A stretch of 20,845 bases of DNA from Bacteroidales bacterium UBA5833 (GCA_002433025.1 DJGZ01000009.1:15403-36247), one strand, 5' to 3'. Counted from the first letter of the stretch, positions 5,838 through 14,909 are shown. Notes: generated by a model from the sequence alone, not told the origin. Numbers and translations: made by a program.

Positions 5838-8800
5838 TCACGGACAAAGGTTTTCGCCGCAACTTCCCAGCATCAGGCTGAAATCGCAACCGGTGTCGCT
5901 TATTTTCATTTTAAGGCCAATATCGGGAGAGGTGATGTCGACCCCCGTCCAGCCCAAACCGTAAAACACTTCCGCTGAAACGCCGGCATTCACGCTTCCG
6001 CAACCGGTTACATTGTATGAGCCGTTGGAGTAATACAAGCCACTTATCCCCATCTGGGCATTGGCATGTACTTTCAGTGCATAGAGGCCTCCGCTCACAC
6101 CGCCGCCGATGTTCCCATCTGCCAGCAATGAAATGCCATAGGTATTTACCTGCGGATCAAAGCTCATCCAGGTTCTGGCATACATCGACAGGTCGGCATA
6201 TACCTGCACCCCGACAAACTGATCAATCAGGGGAAGGGTTACCCCCCACTCTATGGATGGGATGAGCTGTTTGGTGATGACCCCCTGCAGCAGGAAGCCG
6301 CTCACCTTGCCCCGGAATTCTGCAGGGATGCATTTCAGCGCCCCGAATGGCGCGGAGAGGGCCGGAGAGAGGGCTCCGTAATCGCCGAACAAACCGAAAA
6401 GACCGCAACCCCCGATGCCCGGAATGGACAGATTGCCCTGAACATTGATGTACCATCCGTTCGGGTCAAAAACACAATCGGCGGTACCATTCGCCTGCAT
6501 CCCGGCCAGGTTTTTATCAACGTTGACCGAACCGGTTAACCGAGAATTCGCGATATCGTATGTCAGCGTCATGCCCGGAAAGTCATCGAGCTTACTCACA
6601 CTTACGCTCTGTCCGCTTGCACTGATGTCGCCTTCGCACACAAACTTCAACCTGCTCTTCTGCGGATTGTTGCTGATGCCGTTCATCCCTGCCATCTCGC
6701 CTTCAAACCAGAAGTTATTCCAGGCATGCAGTGATTTATTCACTTCCATACCGCCTGCAACATTCTCAAAGAACTTTGTTTTATCCTGCGTGATATAGAT
6801 TTTTTCATCAAACGGAATATCAATTTCGGTGGATGCCGGCTTGTGCACCAGGTCAATGTGCACAGGGCCGAGTTTTCCTTCCTCGGTGGCAGTTCCTCTG
6901 GCGGTAAAGAGCTGGGGGCTGAATTTCAAACTGGCAGGATCCCAGATAAAGGCCATATTGTTGTGTGTGAAGTTGATGGGATTGGGATTATCCACGATAA
7001 ACTTCATGCCGGAGGAGACCTTCTGCCAGGCCATATTGCCATTGAACTCCTCAATGTAAGGGATTCCGGGCAGATAAGTACCCTGAACCTTAAACCAGGG
7101 CGGAGATGCCGAATTGAAGATATTCAGGATGGATCCGGCAGCAGGTCTGAAATCGACAATGTCGAAAAGCTTCAGATTCTGCGCCAGTGGTTCAAACCTT
7201 GGCTGACTTCCGTCGCTGATCAGCCGTATTCCATTCAGCGGCAGCTTCTGCCCGGGCAATCCGGGAAGTCCTGAAATTATCGCCGTTTGTGGCCCGCCGT
7301 CGGGTGTCGCATAAAGCACCCACTGCATATTGCCATTGCCGGTATCATAATAGTTCAGCCCCTGATTCTTAGTAGTTACCTCCACCGGAAGTGCACCCAG
7401 GATTTTCAGTCCGTTGAATTCAGCAATGGTATTGCTGTGATCAATGGCATCGCGCGTGATTACCAGGTTATTCAACGGAATATCCAACCCCGAAGCCTTA
7501 ATCGTTGCCTGGTCTATTTTAACGCCCAGGTTATCGAGACTCCATTTCTGGCTGGTCAGTTTCCACTGATTCAGGTTAAATGTGATGGGCCCCTTCCCGT
7601 TGAAAACAAAACTGGTTTTGCTTATTTCCACCACTCCCAGCTGAATTTTAAGGTCAGCCGGCGTTATGTTGGTACATTGGGTATGCAGGGTGGTGTTAAG
7701 AAGCAGTTTCCCGTTGTTCAGGTATGATTTGGCAATCTCTGCACTGGCTGAGTTCTCAAATGCCGGAAGCGAATACCGGAGGGCTTCTCCGTTGATTCCG
7801 CATACAAAAAAGCCGGTTGCCGGGAGTTGTACAGGTTTAACCCTTGCCGGATTGGCCGCGAAAACGGGCATGTTCATTTTATCCTGACCCGAAGCTGCCG
7901 ATATGGCAAGGCCAATGGGCGGAAAAGTGGTCATGGTGTTGTTGAACTCGGTGGGTTCTATGCTAACCCTGCCTTTAAGGGTACCCCAGGCAGATGAACT
8001 GCTTTCGCGATCGATGGTTATCCCGCCCGGCTTATAAACGTTCCCTGAAAAGGTTTTCAGAACCATGATGTTTTGCAGGTTGCTTTTTGAAGTAGCCACC
8101 GGAAGGCTTGCAGGCTCAGCCAACGGAACTCCTTTGCTGTTTTTCCTGCTTCCGGCTTTGATTTCAATGTCTGAGAAAGGAATCACCAGCCCGGCATCCG
8201 CACTGAACTGTTCATTGCTGCGGATGTTCGTCAGGTTACCGTTGATTCTCACTGTCTTGTCATCATTTTCGGTAAGGCTGGTAACTTCCATGGGAAATCC
8301 CATCAGGCTGGTTATGTCCATATCCTCATAGACGGTCAGGTTGAAATCAATGGTCACGCATTCATTTGAGGCTTTGTTGATCAGGATCTTCCTTTCATCA
8401 CCTATGTAGTTGCTCGCCGATTTTGCAGCAGTAACCTGTTGCAGGTAATTCCTGACCGGGAAGTTGTTCATGTAATAATAGCCGTCGGCCCCTGAAATGC
8501 TGCTCAATGTGTCGGCTGAGCCCTGGTAACGCACATTGGCAATCCCGACGGGTGATCCGGTGCCACTGCCGGCATACACATGCCCTTTGATGCATGCTGC
8601 CGGATTCAGCACGCAATTTAAGATTACCGCATGCTGACTGTAAGGGATTTTTATGGTAAAATACCGGGTTTCAAAATTCCGGCTGGTATTCGAAGGCATC
8701 CCGACCCTTATCCGGTACTCCTGATTATTATTGGCGCCACCATTAACAAAACTGAATGTAACGATGCCGTCGGAATCCGTAAAACCACCCAAAGGATAGT

Positions 8801-11489
8801 TTTTCCCCTGTTGGTTTGTGCTGACATTCATGATGTTTACCAGCACATTCGGGACCGGCATCATGATAAAGTTATGGGAAGTCTTAACCCTTACTTCGAG
8901 CCGGCGCTTCAGGGTAAACAGCTTCACATCAAGGTGTTTCACAGCCTGGGCTGCTTCGAATCCGATGGTATCGGTGATGTAACCGTTGCGCTTTACAATC
9001 AATTTCTGTGTAACACCCGGCAGCAGCGGAACCGGCATCTCAAAACTGCCGTTTACCGGGCTGCTGTTGTAGGTCCTGCCATCCGGCAAACAGAGTTGTG
9101 CATTGAGCGGCTGATTTGATTCGGCATCGCGCACATAGCCTTTTAAAATGGCGCCCTTGCGGAGTTTTAATTCGTTTTTGATAACCTGGCGGCCGTAAAT
9201 AATGATTCCGATGTGATCGTCGAGGGTCTGATACCCATCCTTGCCGGCCAGCAGGTGCCGGTCGGGACCGGTAACCGCTTTCTCCTGCATATTGTAAACC
9301 ATCGTCAGGTCGTCAAAAACAAACTTTCCGTCGGCGGCCGTAATGGCCATCAGGCTGTTGAAATACTGTCCGCAGTTATTCTGCAGACAGTTAACCACCG
9401 GCTGGTTTTCATTATACATCCAGTAAGGATAATAGATCTTCAGGTTATTTTTCGGGCTCAGGTTAAATTGCTCATTCAAATCTATTTTTGCTCCGGCGAT
9501 GGGTGAACTATCCTCATTTTCAAGCACAGTACCTGCCACTTTCGGCCATTGCGGCCACAAATACAGTTCTTTTGACTGTCGGGCTTTGTTGTAGTCATAG
9601 AACCCGGGGAACTGAAGGATTGAAGGATTAATTGTGCCGGTGCCTGTTTTATCGGGCACGGTTTGCGGCGGACTCCAGGCGACCGGGGCTCCAAAGGTAT
9701 AATTCATGTCTGCCTCAGGCGGAGTATCCGCCATCAGGTAATACTGAAACTGACTCTGGTGATGCCAAACCACCCGCTGAAATGTCAGGGTTCCGTCGGG
9801 CCCGGTAGTTCCATGTGCAACTACGGAGAAGCCCGGAAACTTGTTCTTCACGGATTCATCCACCTGGTGCTGCTGCCCTTTTATCTTTCCGTCATTTAAC
9901 GGAAACAACTGATAAGAGAAATCTATTTTCCGCAATAAATACACATTGATGGTACTCAGTTTCTCGGTTCCGACGGCATTGGTCAGATCAGCACTTAGAT
10001 TCTTGTCGGGGAGGGTGGTTATTGTGATCTGACAACTTCTTACATTGGCAATTACATCACCTGTGTTAAGGTCCTTTCCTTTTTCAGGCATCAGCAACAC
10101 ATCAGGATTGAAATAAAAATTCCGGTGCGGGGCCTCAATCAGGATCAAAGCCACCCGGTAATGATCGTAGCCCATCTCTCCTGTGCCTGCTCCGCAACGT
10201 TTACCAAAGTCAGGGCTGTTCAGGATATTGAAAGTGAAACGGCCCTCTGAATCGGTAGTAGCAACGCCGAGCACCCGGCCGACTTCCGGGTCATCACAGC
10301 CATTGTGGGGTTGCAAAAGATGTTCCAGCACATTTCCCGGAAGCAGGGGTTGCCCTTTGAACACTTTGGCATGCCCAACCACCAGTTTAATGGTTGCGGC
10401 GGCAAGCGGAAATTTCTGATTTTCACCAGGATCGGAATATCTGTAAACAAGCCTCCCGAAAACCTTAGACGGCAATAACGGAAGCGGCACTTCCATATTG
10501 ACACCGCCGATATTTACAGGCCGCACAACAGGCTCATCGCTGATTTCCGGAAGATCGGACCCGGGGAACATCATTCCGCCTGATTTCCAGATAAAACTGC
10601 ACACCTCACTCTGTCCGTAGTTTCTGAAATTGTGGTGCCTGGCCGGATCATACGCGGTAACTGCAAAGGCATAGGTTTTCCCTTTCACCAGTGCTGGTTG
10701 CGCAGGTCCGTATACAAATGCAGTAGTGTTGGTATTGGTTTCAAAGAAAATGGGTTGTGCGGCCGAGTTAAATGCATTCTGAATATTGTGGGTTCCCGGA
10801 ACCACTTCGATCATCTGAAGTTTATATCTTGTCGTGACCGGTGCGCCGGCCGGCCTTGTCCATGAAATAATCAGGTTTTGCGGACTGGTGGCGGTAATTT
10901 CTTCACCACAGAAAGGCTGTGTGATAACCGGCGGCTCAATGCTGGTCACCGGAAAGGGCGGACAGCAACCGGCAGGATCTTCGTCGGATAACGGCTGGTT
11001 TGTCAGGTAGTCATAAGCCCTGAGGCAAATGGTATAGTCGTCTTCCGGAAGTCCGTTCCCCCGGATAATTTCCTGCTCGGTAATGCCTGCATAAACAAGC
11101 TGAGAGGTACTGAAAATATCCTGTATGTTATTCAGATTGAGCCGGTAAATACTCCCGGGCATCAGATTCAGGGGTTGCGGAGGACGGTGCCCGGCCCGGG
11201 TGTAAATCCGGATACCGGAAGAACCGGAAATTTCTCCGGTCAGATAAACCTGGAGTGCCCGGCTGCCGGTCCCCGGAAGATACTGAACGGTAGCCAGGAT
11301 TTTATTGGGATTGCTGGTATACTCACTGATTTTCGGAGAATAAGGAGGTGCCACCACCAGGTTAACCCTCAGGGGGTATTCCTGTGCATGGGCGGAATAT
11401 ATTGTCAGAAAAGGTATGATCATTAACAGGCCGGCCATCCCGCATTTGCGGATGCAACAGCCTATGCTGTTTTTAAAATGTGAATACAT
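5838..11489 (-). CDS. Giant (1883-residue) exported protein: TANFOR-like, FnIII-like, carboxypeptidase-regulatory-like repeats, long beta-rich C-terminus
   Basis: The ATG at 11489 is preferred over the TTG at 11495. It overlaps the barrel gene by 17 bp, and the signal peptide ends near YSAHA (residue 35). Residues ~38-195 resemble the TANFOR domain (APPYSPKISEYTSNP, LPEDDYTICLRAYDYLTNQ, then CCPPFP). Residues ~195-305 look FnIII-like (WTRPAGAPVTTRYKLQ, GKTYAFAVTAYD). Some six carboxypeptidase-regulatory/CnaB-like beta-sandwiches follow at about 345-495, 510-610, 650-775, 780-860, 865-960 and 968-1055. They show IxGxVxD...PLxNAxV openings and a DGxFxF strand. The remaining ~830 residues have no domain I recognise: long, Gly/Asn-rich alternating strands, ending in a small Cys cluster (GCDFSLMLGSCGENLCP). 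No T9SS tail, LPXTG or catalytic motif was seen. Likely a surface or periplasmic scaffold working with the barrel encoded just upstream. TANFOR assignment is by eye. Confidence 0.75.
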   Translation of the reverse strand: MYSHFKNSIGCCIRKCGMAGLLMIIPFLTIYSAHAQEYPLRVNLVVAPPYSPKISEYTSNPNKILATVQYLPGTGSRALQVYLTGEISGSSGIRIYTRAGHRPPQPLNLMPGSIYRLNLNNIQDIFSTSQLVYAGITEQEIIRGNGLPEDDYTICLRAYDYLTNQPLSDEDPAGCCPPFPVTSIEPPVITQPFCGEEITATSPQNLIISWTRPAGAPVTTRYKLQMIEVVPGTHNIQNAFNSAAQPIFFETNTNTTAFVYGPAQPALVKGKTYAFAVTAYDPARHHNFRNYGQSEVCSFIWKSGGMMFPGSDLPEISDEPVVRPVNIGGVNMEVPLPLLPSKVFGRLVYRYSDPGENQKFPLAAATIKLVVGHAKVFKGQPLLPGNVLEHLLQPHNGCDDPEVGRVLGVATTDSEGRFTFNILNSPDFGKRCGAGTGEMGYDHYRVALILIEAPHRNFYFNPDVLLMPEKGKDLNTGDVIANVRSCQITITTLPDKNLSADLTNAVGTEKLSTINVYLLRKIDFSYQLFPLNDGKIKGQQHQVDESVKNKFPGFSVVAHGTTGPDGTLTFQRVVWHHQSQFQYYLMADTPPEADMNYTFGAPVAWSPPQTVPDKTGTGTINPSILQFPGFYDYNKARQSKELYLWPQWPKVAGTVLENEDSSPIAGAKIDLNEQFNLSPKNNLKIYYPYWMYNENQPVVNCLQNNCGQYFNSLMAITAADGKFVFDDLTMVYNMQEKAVTGPDRHLLAGKDGYQTLDDHIGIIIYGRQVIKNELKLRKGAILKGYVRDAESNQPLNAQLCLPDGRTYNSSPVNGSFEMPVPLLPGVTQKLIVKRNGYITDTIGFEAAQAVKHLDVKLFTLKRRLEVRVKTSHNFIMMPVPNVLVNIMNVSTNQQGKNYPLGGFTDSDGIVTFSFVNGGANNNQEYRIRVGMPSNTSRNFETRYFTIKIPYSQHAVILNCVLNPAACIKGHVYAGSGTGSPVGIANVRYQGSADTLSSISGADGYYYMNNFPVRNYLQQVTAAKSASNYIGDERKILINKASNECVTIDFNLTVYEDMDITSLMGFPMEVTSLTENDDKTVRINGNLTNIRSNEQFSADAGLVIPFSDIEIKAGSRKNSKGVPLAEPASLPVATSKSNLQNIMVLKTFSGNVYKPGGITIDRESSSSAWGTLKGRVSIEPTEFNNTMTTFPPIGLAISAASGQDKMNMPVFAANPARVKPVQLPATGFFVCGINGEALRYSLPAFENSASAEIAKSYLNNGKLLLNTTLHTQCTNITPADLKIQLGVVEISKTSFVFNGKGPITFNLNQWKLTSQKWSLDNLGVKIDQATIKASGLDIPLNNLVITRDAIDHSNTIAEFNGLKILGALPVEVTTKNQGLNYYDTGNGNMQWVLYATPDGGPQTAIISGLPGLPGQKLPLNGIRLISDGSQPRFEPLAQNLKLFDIVDFRPAAGSILNIFNSASPPWFKVQGTYLPGIPYIEEFNGNMAWQKVSSGMKFIVDNPNPINFTHNNMAFIWDPASLKFSPQLFTARGTATEEGKLGPVHIDLVHKPASTEIDIPFDEKIYITQDKTKFFENVAGGMEVNKSLHAWNNFWFEGEMAGMNGISNNPQKSRLKFVCEGDISASGQSVSVSKLDDFPGMTLTYDIANSRLTGSVNVDKNLAGMQANGTADCVFDPNGWYINVQGNLSIPGIGGCGLFGLFGDYGALSPALSAPFGALKCIPAEFRGKVSGFLLQGVITKQLIPSIEWGVTLPLIDQFVGVQVYADLSMYARTWMSFDPQVNTYGISLLADGNIGGGVSGGLYALKVHANAQMGISGLYYSNGSYNVTGCGSVNAGVSAEVFYGLGWTGVDITSPDIGLKMKISDTGCDFSLMLGSCGENLCP

Positions 11490-13164
11490 AACCAAAGTCC
11501 CCTTTTAGTTCGTTAAATGTTGGTTCCTGCGTGGTTCCCTTTGCCAGGAAACGGATAAAAAACACATTCAGCCGCAGCGAATGGTGGTTGCTGATCTGAT
11601 ATCCAGCATTAACCGAAGTATTAAGCGTCAAGCTTCTTTCGGTATCGCCTTGCTGTCCCGACCAGATCAATGCGTTACTGAGGCCCGATTGTATTTTGCC
11701 TTCGAGCCACGACTTGCTCACACCAGCCGTAAACCCGGAAGCCGAATTCTCAAAAACATAGTTTTGAAGTTTATTGTATGTAAATCCCAGCATCAGGGTC
11801 AGTGCGCTTTTGTTAAACCCCAGGTTATAGTTCAGATTCGCAATGGTTGCATCGTTTTCGGTGAACTCCGCGGTTGAGGCATTCTTGTCATTAAGCTTCA
11901 TTTTGTTGAACATCAGCATCAGGATGTGACTATGCTTTTCGTTCACGATCATCAACCGGGGCATAATGCCCAGGTTGGTGGTGGCCTGAAAGTACTTCAG
12001 GGAATCGATCAGTGGCAACCGTCCGGCCCGTTGATTGCTGCTGTAATTGTTATAGTTGATGTCGATACCGAAAACAGGAACAGGATTGTAACTCAGGTTA
12101 ACCGATGAGATGGTACGCAGGCTGGTTGCTTTGCGGGTATTCCGCAGGTTGTCGCGCTGGAGGCCAAGACTTCCCCTGATATTTAATTTACGCTTGAACA
12201 GGTTAAATGCCGGCGCAATCACCAGATTTTCCAGGTCATTGTTGAAGAAGTACGCCCCCATGGAGCGATAACCGGGATCAATGCGCCGGTATTCCAGTTT
12301 GGCACTGAAATCTCTGGATTTGAAATTCAGCGATGAGCGGATGGCTGTCAGCAGCTCAGAAGAGAGATTAACCGGTGTGATTTTATTCAGCCGGCTCAGC
12401 CAGGGATCGTCTTCCAGCCCTTCAAACCCATATGCAGCTACATCCGTGGTATACAGGCTGCCGGCAACTTCCCCTTCAAACCACATTTGCCTGCTGAATG
12501 AGATGCGGGTATTCAGGCCAGTTACAAGGTTTGATTCTGCCGGACTGTATACTTCCCCGGGCTTGCGGATTGCAGTGGTGCTGTCGTCATTCACCTTCAT
12601 CACAATCAGGTCAACAAATGTCTTTTCGGAACCTACGCCCAGCTTTATGGCATAACCCTTCCGGCTTAGGTTGCGCGTGGTATCTATTGCATTCTCCAAG
12701 GGTACTGTGCTTTTTCTGAATCGGCCGTAAACAGCCCCAAACCTGAATTTCCCGGGGTGCATTTCAATTCCGGCACCAAGGAAAGTGTGCCCGGCAAGGG
12801 TGTAATCGGAGAAAGTGACATTCCGGTAACCAAAGTGGGTAGTCAGCCATTTGTAGGATGGACTCAGCCCGAACTGATTGAAGGGCTGGGTGTAATCCAC
12901 CCTTTTATCACTGAACCGGAAGGAAAACGGGATATCAAATCCATAGGTGCTTATGGTGGCATTGGCTGCAAGCATCAGCGCAAATGGTCTGGCACGGTTT
13001 TCAATGCCCGAAGCATGATAACCGATCACATTGGCCGAAATGTTCCCGTGTATGGCGAAAGGATCCTGTTCGCTGAGGTGGTCCAACTGCTGCGCGCTGA
13101 CAAAGGTATTGAAGGAAGCCAGAAATATTCCGGCAAGAATGACCGTAATGTACAGATGTTTCAT
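11473..13164 (-). CDS. Outer-membrane beta-barrel protein, first gene of the envelope operon
   Basis: A 563-residue protein. The ATG at 13164 starts a clear signal peptide (MKHLYITVILAGIFLASFNT, cleaved near VSAQ); the frame continues upstream to 13230 without a signal sequence. The mature part is an almost unbroken run of 9-11-residue alternating strands rich in Tyr, Phe, Asn and Arg (for example FGIDINYNNYSSN, SLRLNVFFIRFLA), and it ends in the aromatic YVFTF typical of outer-membrane barrels. Length would suit a large barrel of about 24-26 strands. No plug, POTRA or TonB-box segment is evident. Its stop lies inside the next gene, so the two are probably translationally coupled. It could anchor or export the giant protein, but this is inference from context. 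Confidence 0.75.
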   Translation of the reverse strand: MKHLYITVILAGIFLASFNTFVSAQQLDHLSEQDPFAIHGNISANVIGYHASGIENRARPFALMLAANATISTYGFDIPFSFRFSDKRVDYTQPFNQFGLSPSYKWLTTHFGYRNVTFSDYTLAGHTFLGAGIEMHPGKFRFGAVYGRFRKSTVPLENAIDTTRNLSRKGYAIKLGVGSEKTFVDLIVMKVNDDSTTAIRKPGEVYSPAESNLVTGLNTRISFSRQMWFEGEVAGSLYTTDVAAYGFEGLEDDPWLSRLNKITPVNLSSELLTAIRSSLNFKSRDFSAKLEYRRIDPGYRSMGAYFFNNDLENLVIAPAFNLFKRKLNIRGSLGLQRDNLRNTRKATSLRTISSVNLSYNPVPVFGIDINYNNYSSNQRAGRLPLIDSLKYFQATTNLGIMPRLMIVNEKHSHILMLMFNKMKLNDKNASTAEFTENDATIANLNYNLGFNKSALTLMLGFTYNKLQNYVFENSASGFTAGVSKSWLEGKIQSGLSNALIWSGQQGDTERSLTLNTSVNAGYQISNHHSLRLNVFFIRFLAKGTTQEPTFNELKGDFGYVFTF

Positions 13165-13247
13165 TCCGGAGGGTTGGAACAGAAACGGCTGAATAAGTTG
13201 AAGGCTGCAAACAGCCTGGGCTGCATGCAAGTATATTGATCGATGCT

Positions 13248-13274
13248 AAAAAATCGGGAAAGTCCCGATTTTTT
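13248..13274 (-). terminator. Perfect 12-bp hairpin with flanking A/T runs (bidirectional terminator-like)
   Basis: aaaaaatcggga (13248-13259) and tcccgatttttt (13263-13274) pair perfectly around the trinucleotide aag, so both strands end the stem in six T. It may stop read-through from the phospholipase-like gene, but it also falls within the first ~35 nt of the transcript predicted from the promoter at 13283-13314. Confidence 0.75.
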
Positions 13275-13282
13275 ATTTTTAT

Positions 13283-13314
13283 CAAATATAGGGAATCTAA
13301 GGACGGAAGTCAAA
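13283..13314 (-). promoter_or_regulatory. Bacteroidota promoter (-33 and -7) of the barrel/giant/FnIII operon
   Basis: On the minus strand TTTG (13314-13311) and TATATTTG (13290-13283) are separated by 20 bp. This is the best match in the window to the TTTG-N19/20-TAnnTTTG consensus. Transcription should begin near 13279, giving a leader of ~115 nt that opens with the 13248-13274 hairpin. Confidence 0.7.
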
Positions 13315-13526
13315 CGGATGCATGATTTTAATATATGTATCTACAGACAGGCTATCGGATGGCATCCTGATGGTCATTCATCATGGCAAACGGAATACTT
13401 TGCATGAAAATTTTTATGTAACCACGCAGGGATCAGGCTTACCCATGCCTGCATCATTGCGCAATCAGCCCTGCCGGGAAAGTTAAAACCACAACGACAG
13501 ACGAAACAGGATGGATTTATGATTCC

Positions 13527-14426
13527 CTAAAACCTCAGCTTTTCTGTCATCAGCCCGAATCGCAGCACATCCAGCCTGTTTTCAAAATAGATGTTATAAT
13601 AATCTGAACCATGATAGTACTGAACAAACAGCCCTATGTCCTCCAGAAATGCCGGATGATAATAAAAAGTTAGCCTCAGATTAAGCCGGTCAAAAGGATA
13701 ACCTTCCCGGCTATCAGGATTTCCAAACATCCATGTTGCTTCCCCTTTGAGGGATATATCAGCGTTTTTACGGGGATAAATCCTGTTTTTAACCGGAAGC
13801 TTGAATATGGAAAGTGCGTTATGCCACCGGTAATTGTGGTACAAACCATTGAGTTCCCCCACATTCCATGCTTGCGGATGGAACTCAAATGATGACTTAA
13901 AAAACTGAACCGCATTCAAACGGGTATTTATATTTGTGGCGATAAAACCAAATTCAAGGAAGTTTGTGGAAAAATTACCTGATTCCAGGTTAATCCTGCC
14001 ATCATCATCAAAGAAACTTCCATCCTGTCCGTTGGAATGGTGCGCAAAGCGCCCGAAAATACTCAGCTGGCCGGCATCTTCCTTTTCCTTCAAAAGATAA
14101 TACATGGTAATCTGAGGTAAATAACCTGGTGTCCGAACCGGGAAAGACTCCTCCTGATACATACGCAACATGATCTGTGGGGTCAATACGCCTATCAGCC
14201 TGGAATTTTTGCTTTGGCGTATATAGAAATTGGGAATTATATTTGCTTCAAACCAAAGCGGCTCAATGTTTCCAATGTCCGCCGGAAAAGTCACATAACT
14301 GTTACCCTGGTTTACCTGCGATATTTCCGAAAGTCCGGCACGGGTGAGAGAATCCCTGACCTGTGCCGTTACCGGCAGGCTGAACAACGAAGCAATGACC
14401 ATAAAAACCAGCAGCATTTTCATCAT
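13527..14426 (-). CDS. Outer-membrane phospholipase A1-like (OMPLA/PldA-type) protein
   Basis: A 299-residue exported barrel protein with signal peptide MMKMLLVFMVIASLFSLPVT/AQ. The mature part consists of alternating strands and ends in EKLRF, the terminal aromatic expected of an outer-membrane barrel. Residues 126-133, RFAHHSNG, match the OMPLA active-site motif HxSNG (H129 and S131 by analogy with E. coli H142 and S144). The strand NFSTNFLEFGF (from ~151) could supply the asparagine of the triad (N155). The loop between the two is longer and more acidic (DGSFFDDDGR) than in E. coli and could bind calcium. If active it would hydrolyse phospholipids mislocated in the outer leaflet. The gene begins 5 bp after the disrupted DUF2141 gene, so it was probably co-transcribed with it. 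Confidence 0.6.
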   Translation of the reverse strand: MMKMLLVFMVIASLFSLPVTAQVRDSLTRAGLSEISQVNQGNSYVTFPADIGNIEPLWFEANIIPNFYIRQSKNSRLIGVLTPQIMLRMYQEESFPVRTPGYLPQITMYYLLKEKEDAGQLSIFGRFAHHSNGQDGSFFDDDGRINLESGNFSTNFLEFGFIATNINTRLNAVQFFKSSFEFHPQAWNVGELNGLYHNYRWHNALSIFKLPVKNRIYPRKNADISLKGEATWMFGNPDSREGYPFDRLNLRLTFYYHPAFLEDIGLFVQYYHGSDYYNIYFENRLDVLRFGLMTEKLRF

Positions 14427-14703
14427 GCAGATTACATGTAAATAATTTTAGCCATAACATGCTTATCACTCAGCAAATCAAATGAAGCCTTCAGAAATGA
14501 GGGCCTGTTTGAAAATCCAACAGACTGAAAATTCGAAAACCCAATCCCTTCTTTTGGCATTAAAAGGCCTCTGTTAATCCTGCCATCCTTGTTTTCATCG
14601 TGCAGAATATTAACCGCGTATCTCCCTGCCGGAAGATTTTCGAATGTTACGGCTGAACTCCCGTTTACGATTTCCCCGGTCATTTTTCTTAAGTATTTTT
14701 TAT

Positions 14704-14909
14704 CATTATTGTCCGGTAAACCTTTGGGAGGAATTATGAGATTCTTCACTTCACTACGTTACGTTCAGAATGACAATACATTAACGATAATAAAAAGGGG
14801 GCTTGGTGGCGGCTATGCCGCCACCAAGCCCCCTTCCCCTCAAACTCATGTAAGTAAAAGTCATTCTGAGCGTTAGCGAAGAATCTCATAATTTAACCGG
14901 ACAACAAAG
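14704..14909. mobile_element. Non-autonomous palindromic (MITE-like) element with 9-bp target duplication
   Basis: A 206-bp insert flanked by ATTTTTTAT at 14695-14703 and 14910-14918. Its ends are imperfect inverted repeats sharing TTGTCCGGT (12 of 14 end bases match). Further in, aattatgagattcttc (14732-14747) mirrors gaagaatctcataatt (14879-14894). The inner arms extend with related sequence to cagaatgac / gtcattctg, and the centre is a 17-bp perfect hairpin. It encodes no transposase, so it would have been moved in trans. Family not assigned. Confidence 0.75.
14797..14833. repeat. 17-bp perfect central hairpin of the insertion element
   Basis: gggggcttggtggcggc (14797-14813) is the exact reverse complement of gccgccaccaagccccc (14817-14833), with a tat loop. 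It is far more GC-rich than the surrounding sequence, and should form a very stable stem in RNA from either strand. Confidence 0.9.

Larger units (their letters stand above)
13165..13526. other. Intergenic region between the phospholipase-like and barrel genes
   Basis: No gene was seen. The barrel-proximal part holds the promoter (13283-13314), the strong hairpin (13248-13274) and an ~84-nt leader. The remaining 13315-13526 is AT-rich. It contains only weak symmetry: gcaggg (13426-13431) / ccctgc (13469-13474) and the decamer attgcgcaat (13456-13465). I see nothing else in it. Confidence 0.6.

Noticed and set aside
11436..11438. Alternative internal ATG start for the giant gene
   Set aside because: It would give a signal peptide without a basic N-terminal region, whereas the ATG at 11489 keeps the Lys/Arg-containing N-terminus and overlaps the barrel stop, as in coupled genes.
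13228..13235. Second -7-like box TATACTTG nearer to the barrel gene
   Set aside because: It has one mismatch to TAnnTTTG and no -33 box, since that position falls in the hairpin. The exact promoter at 13283-13314 is much better.
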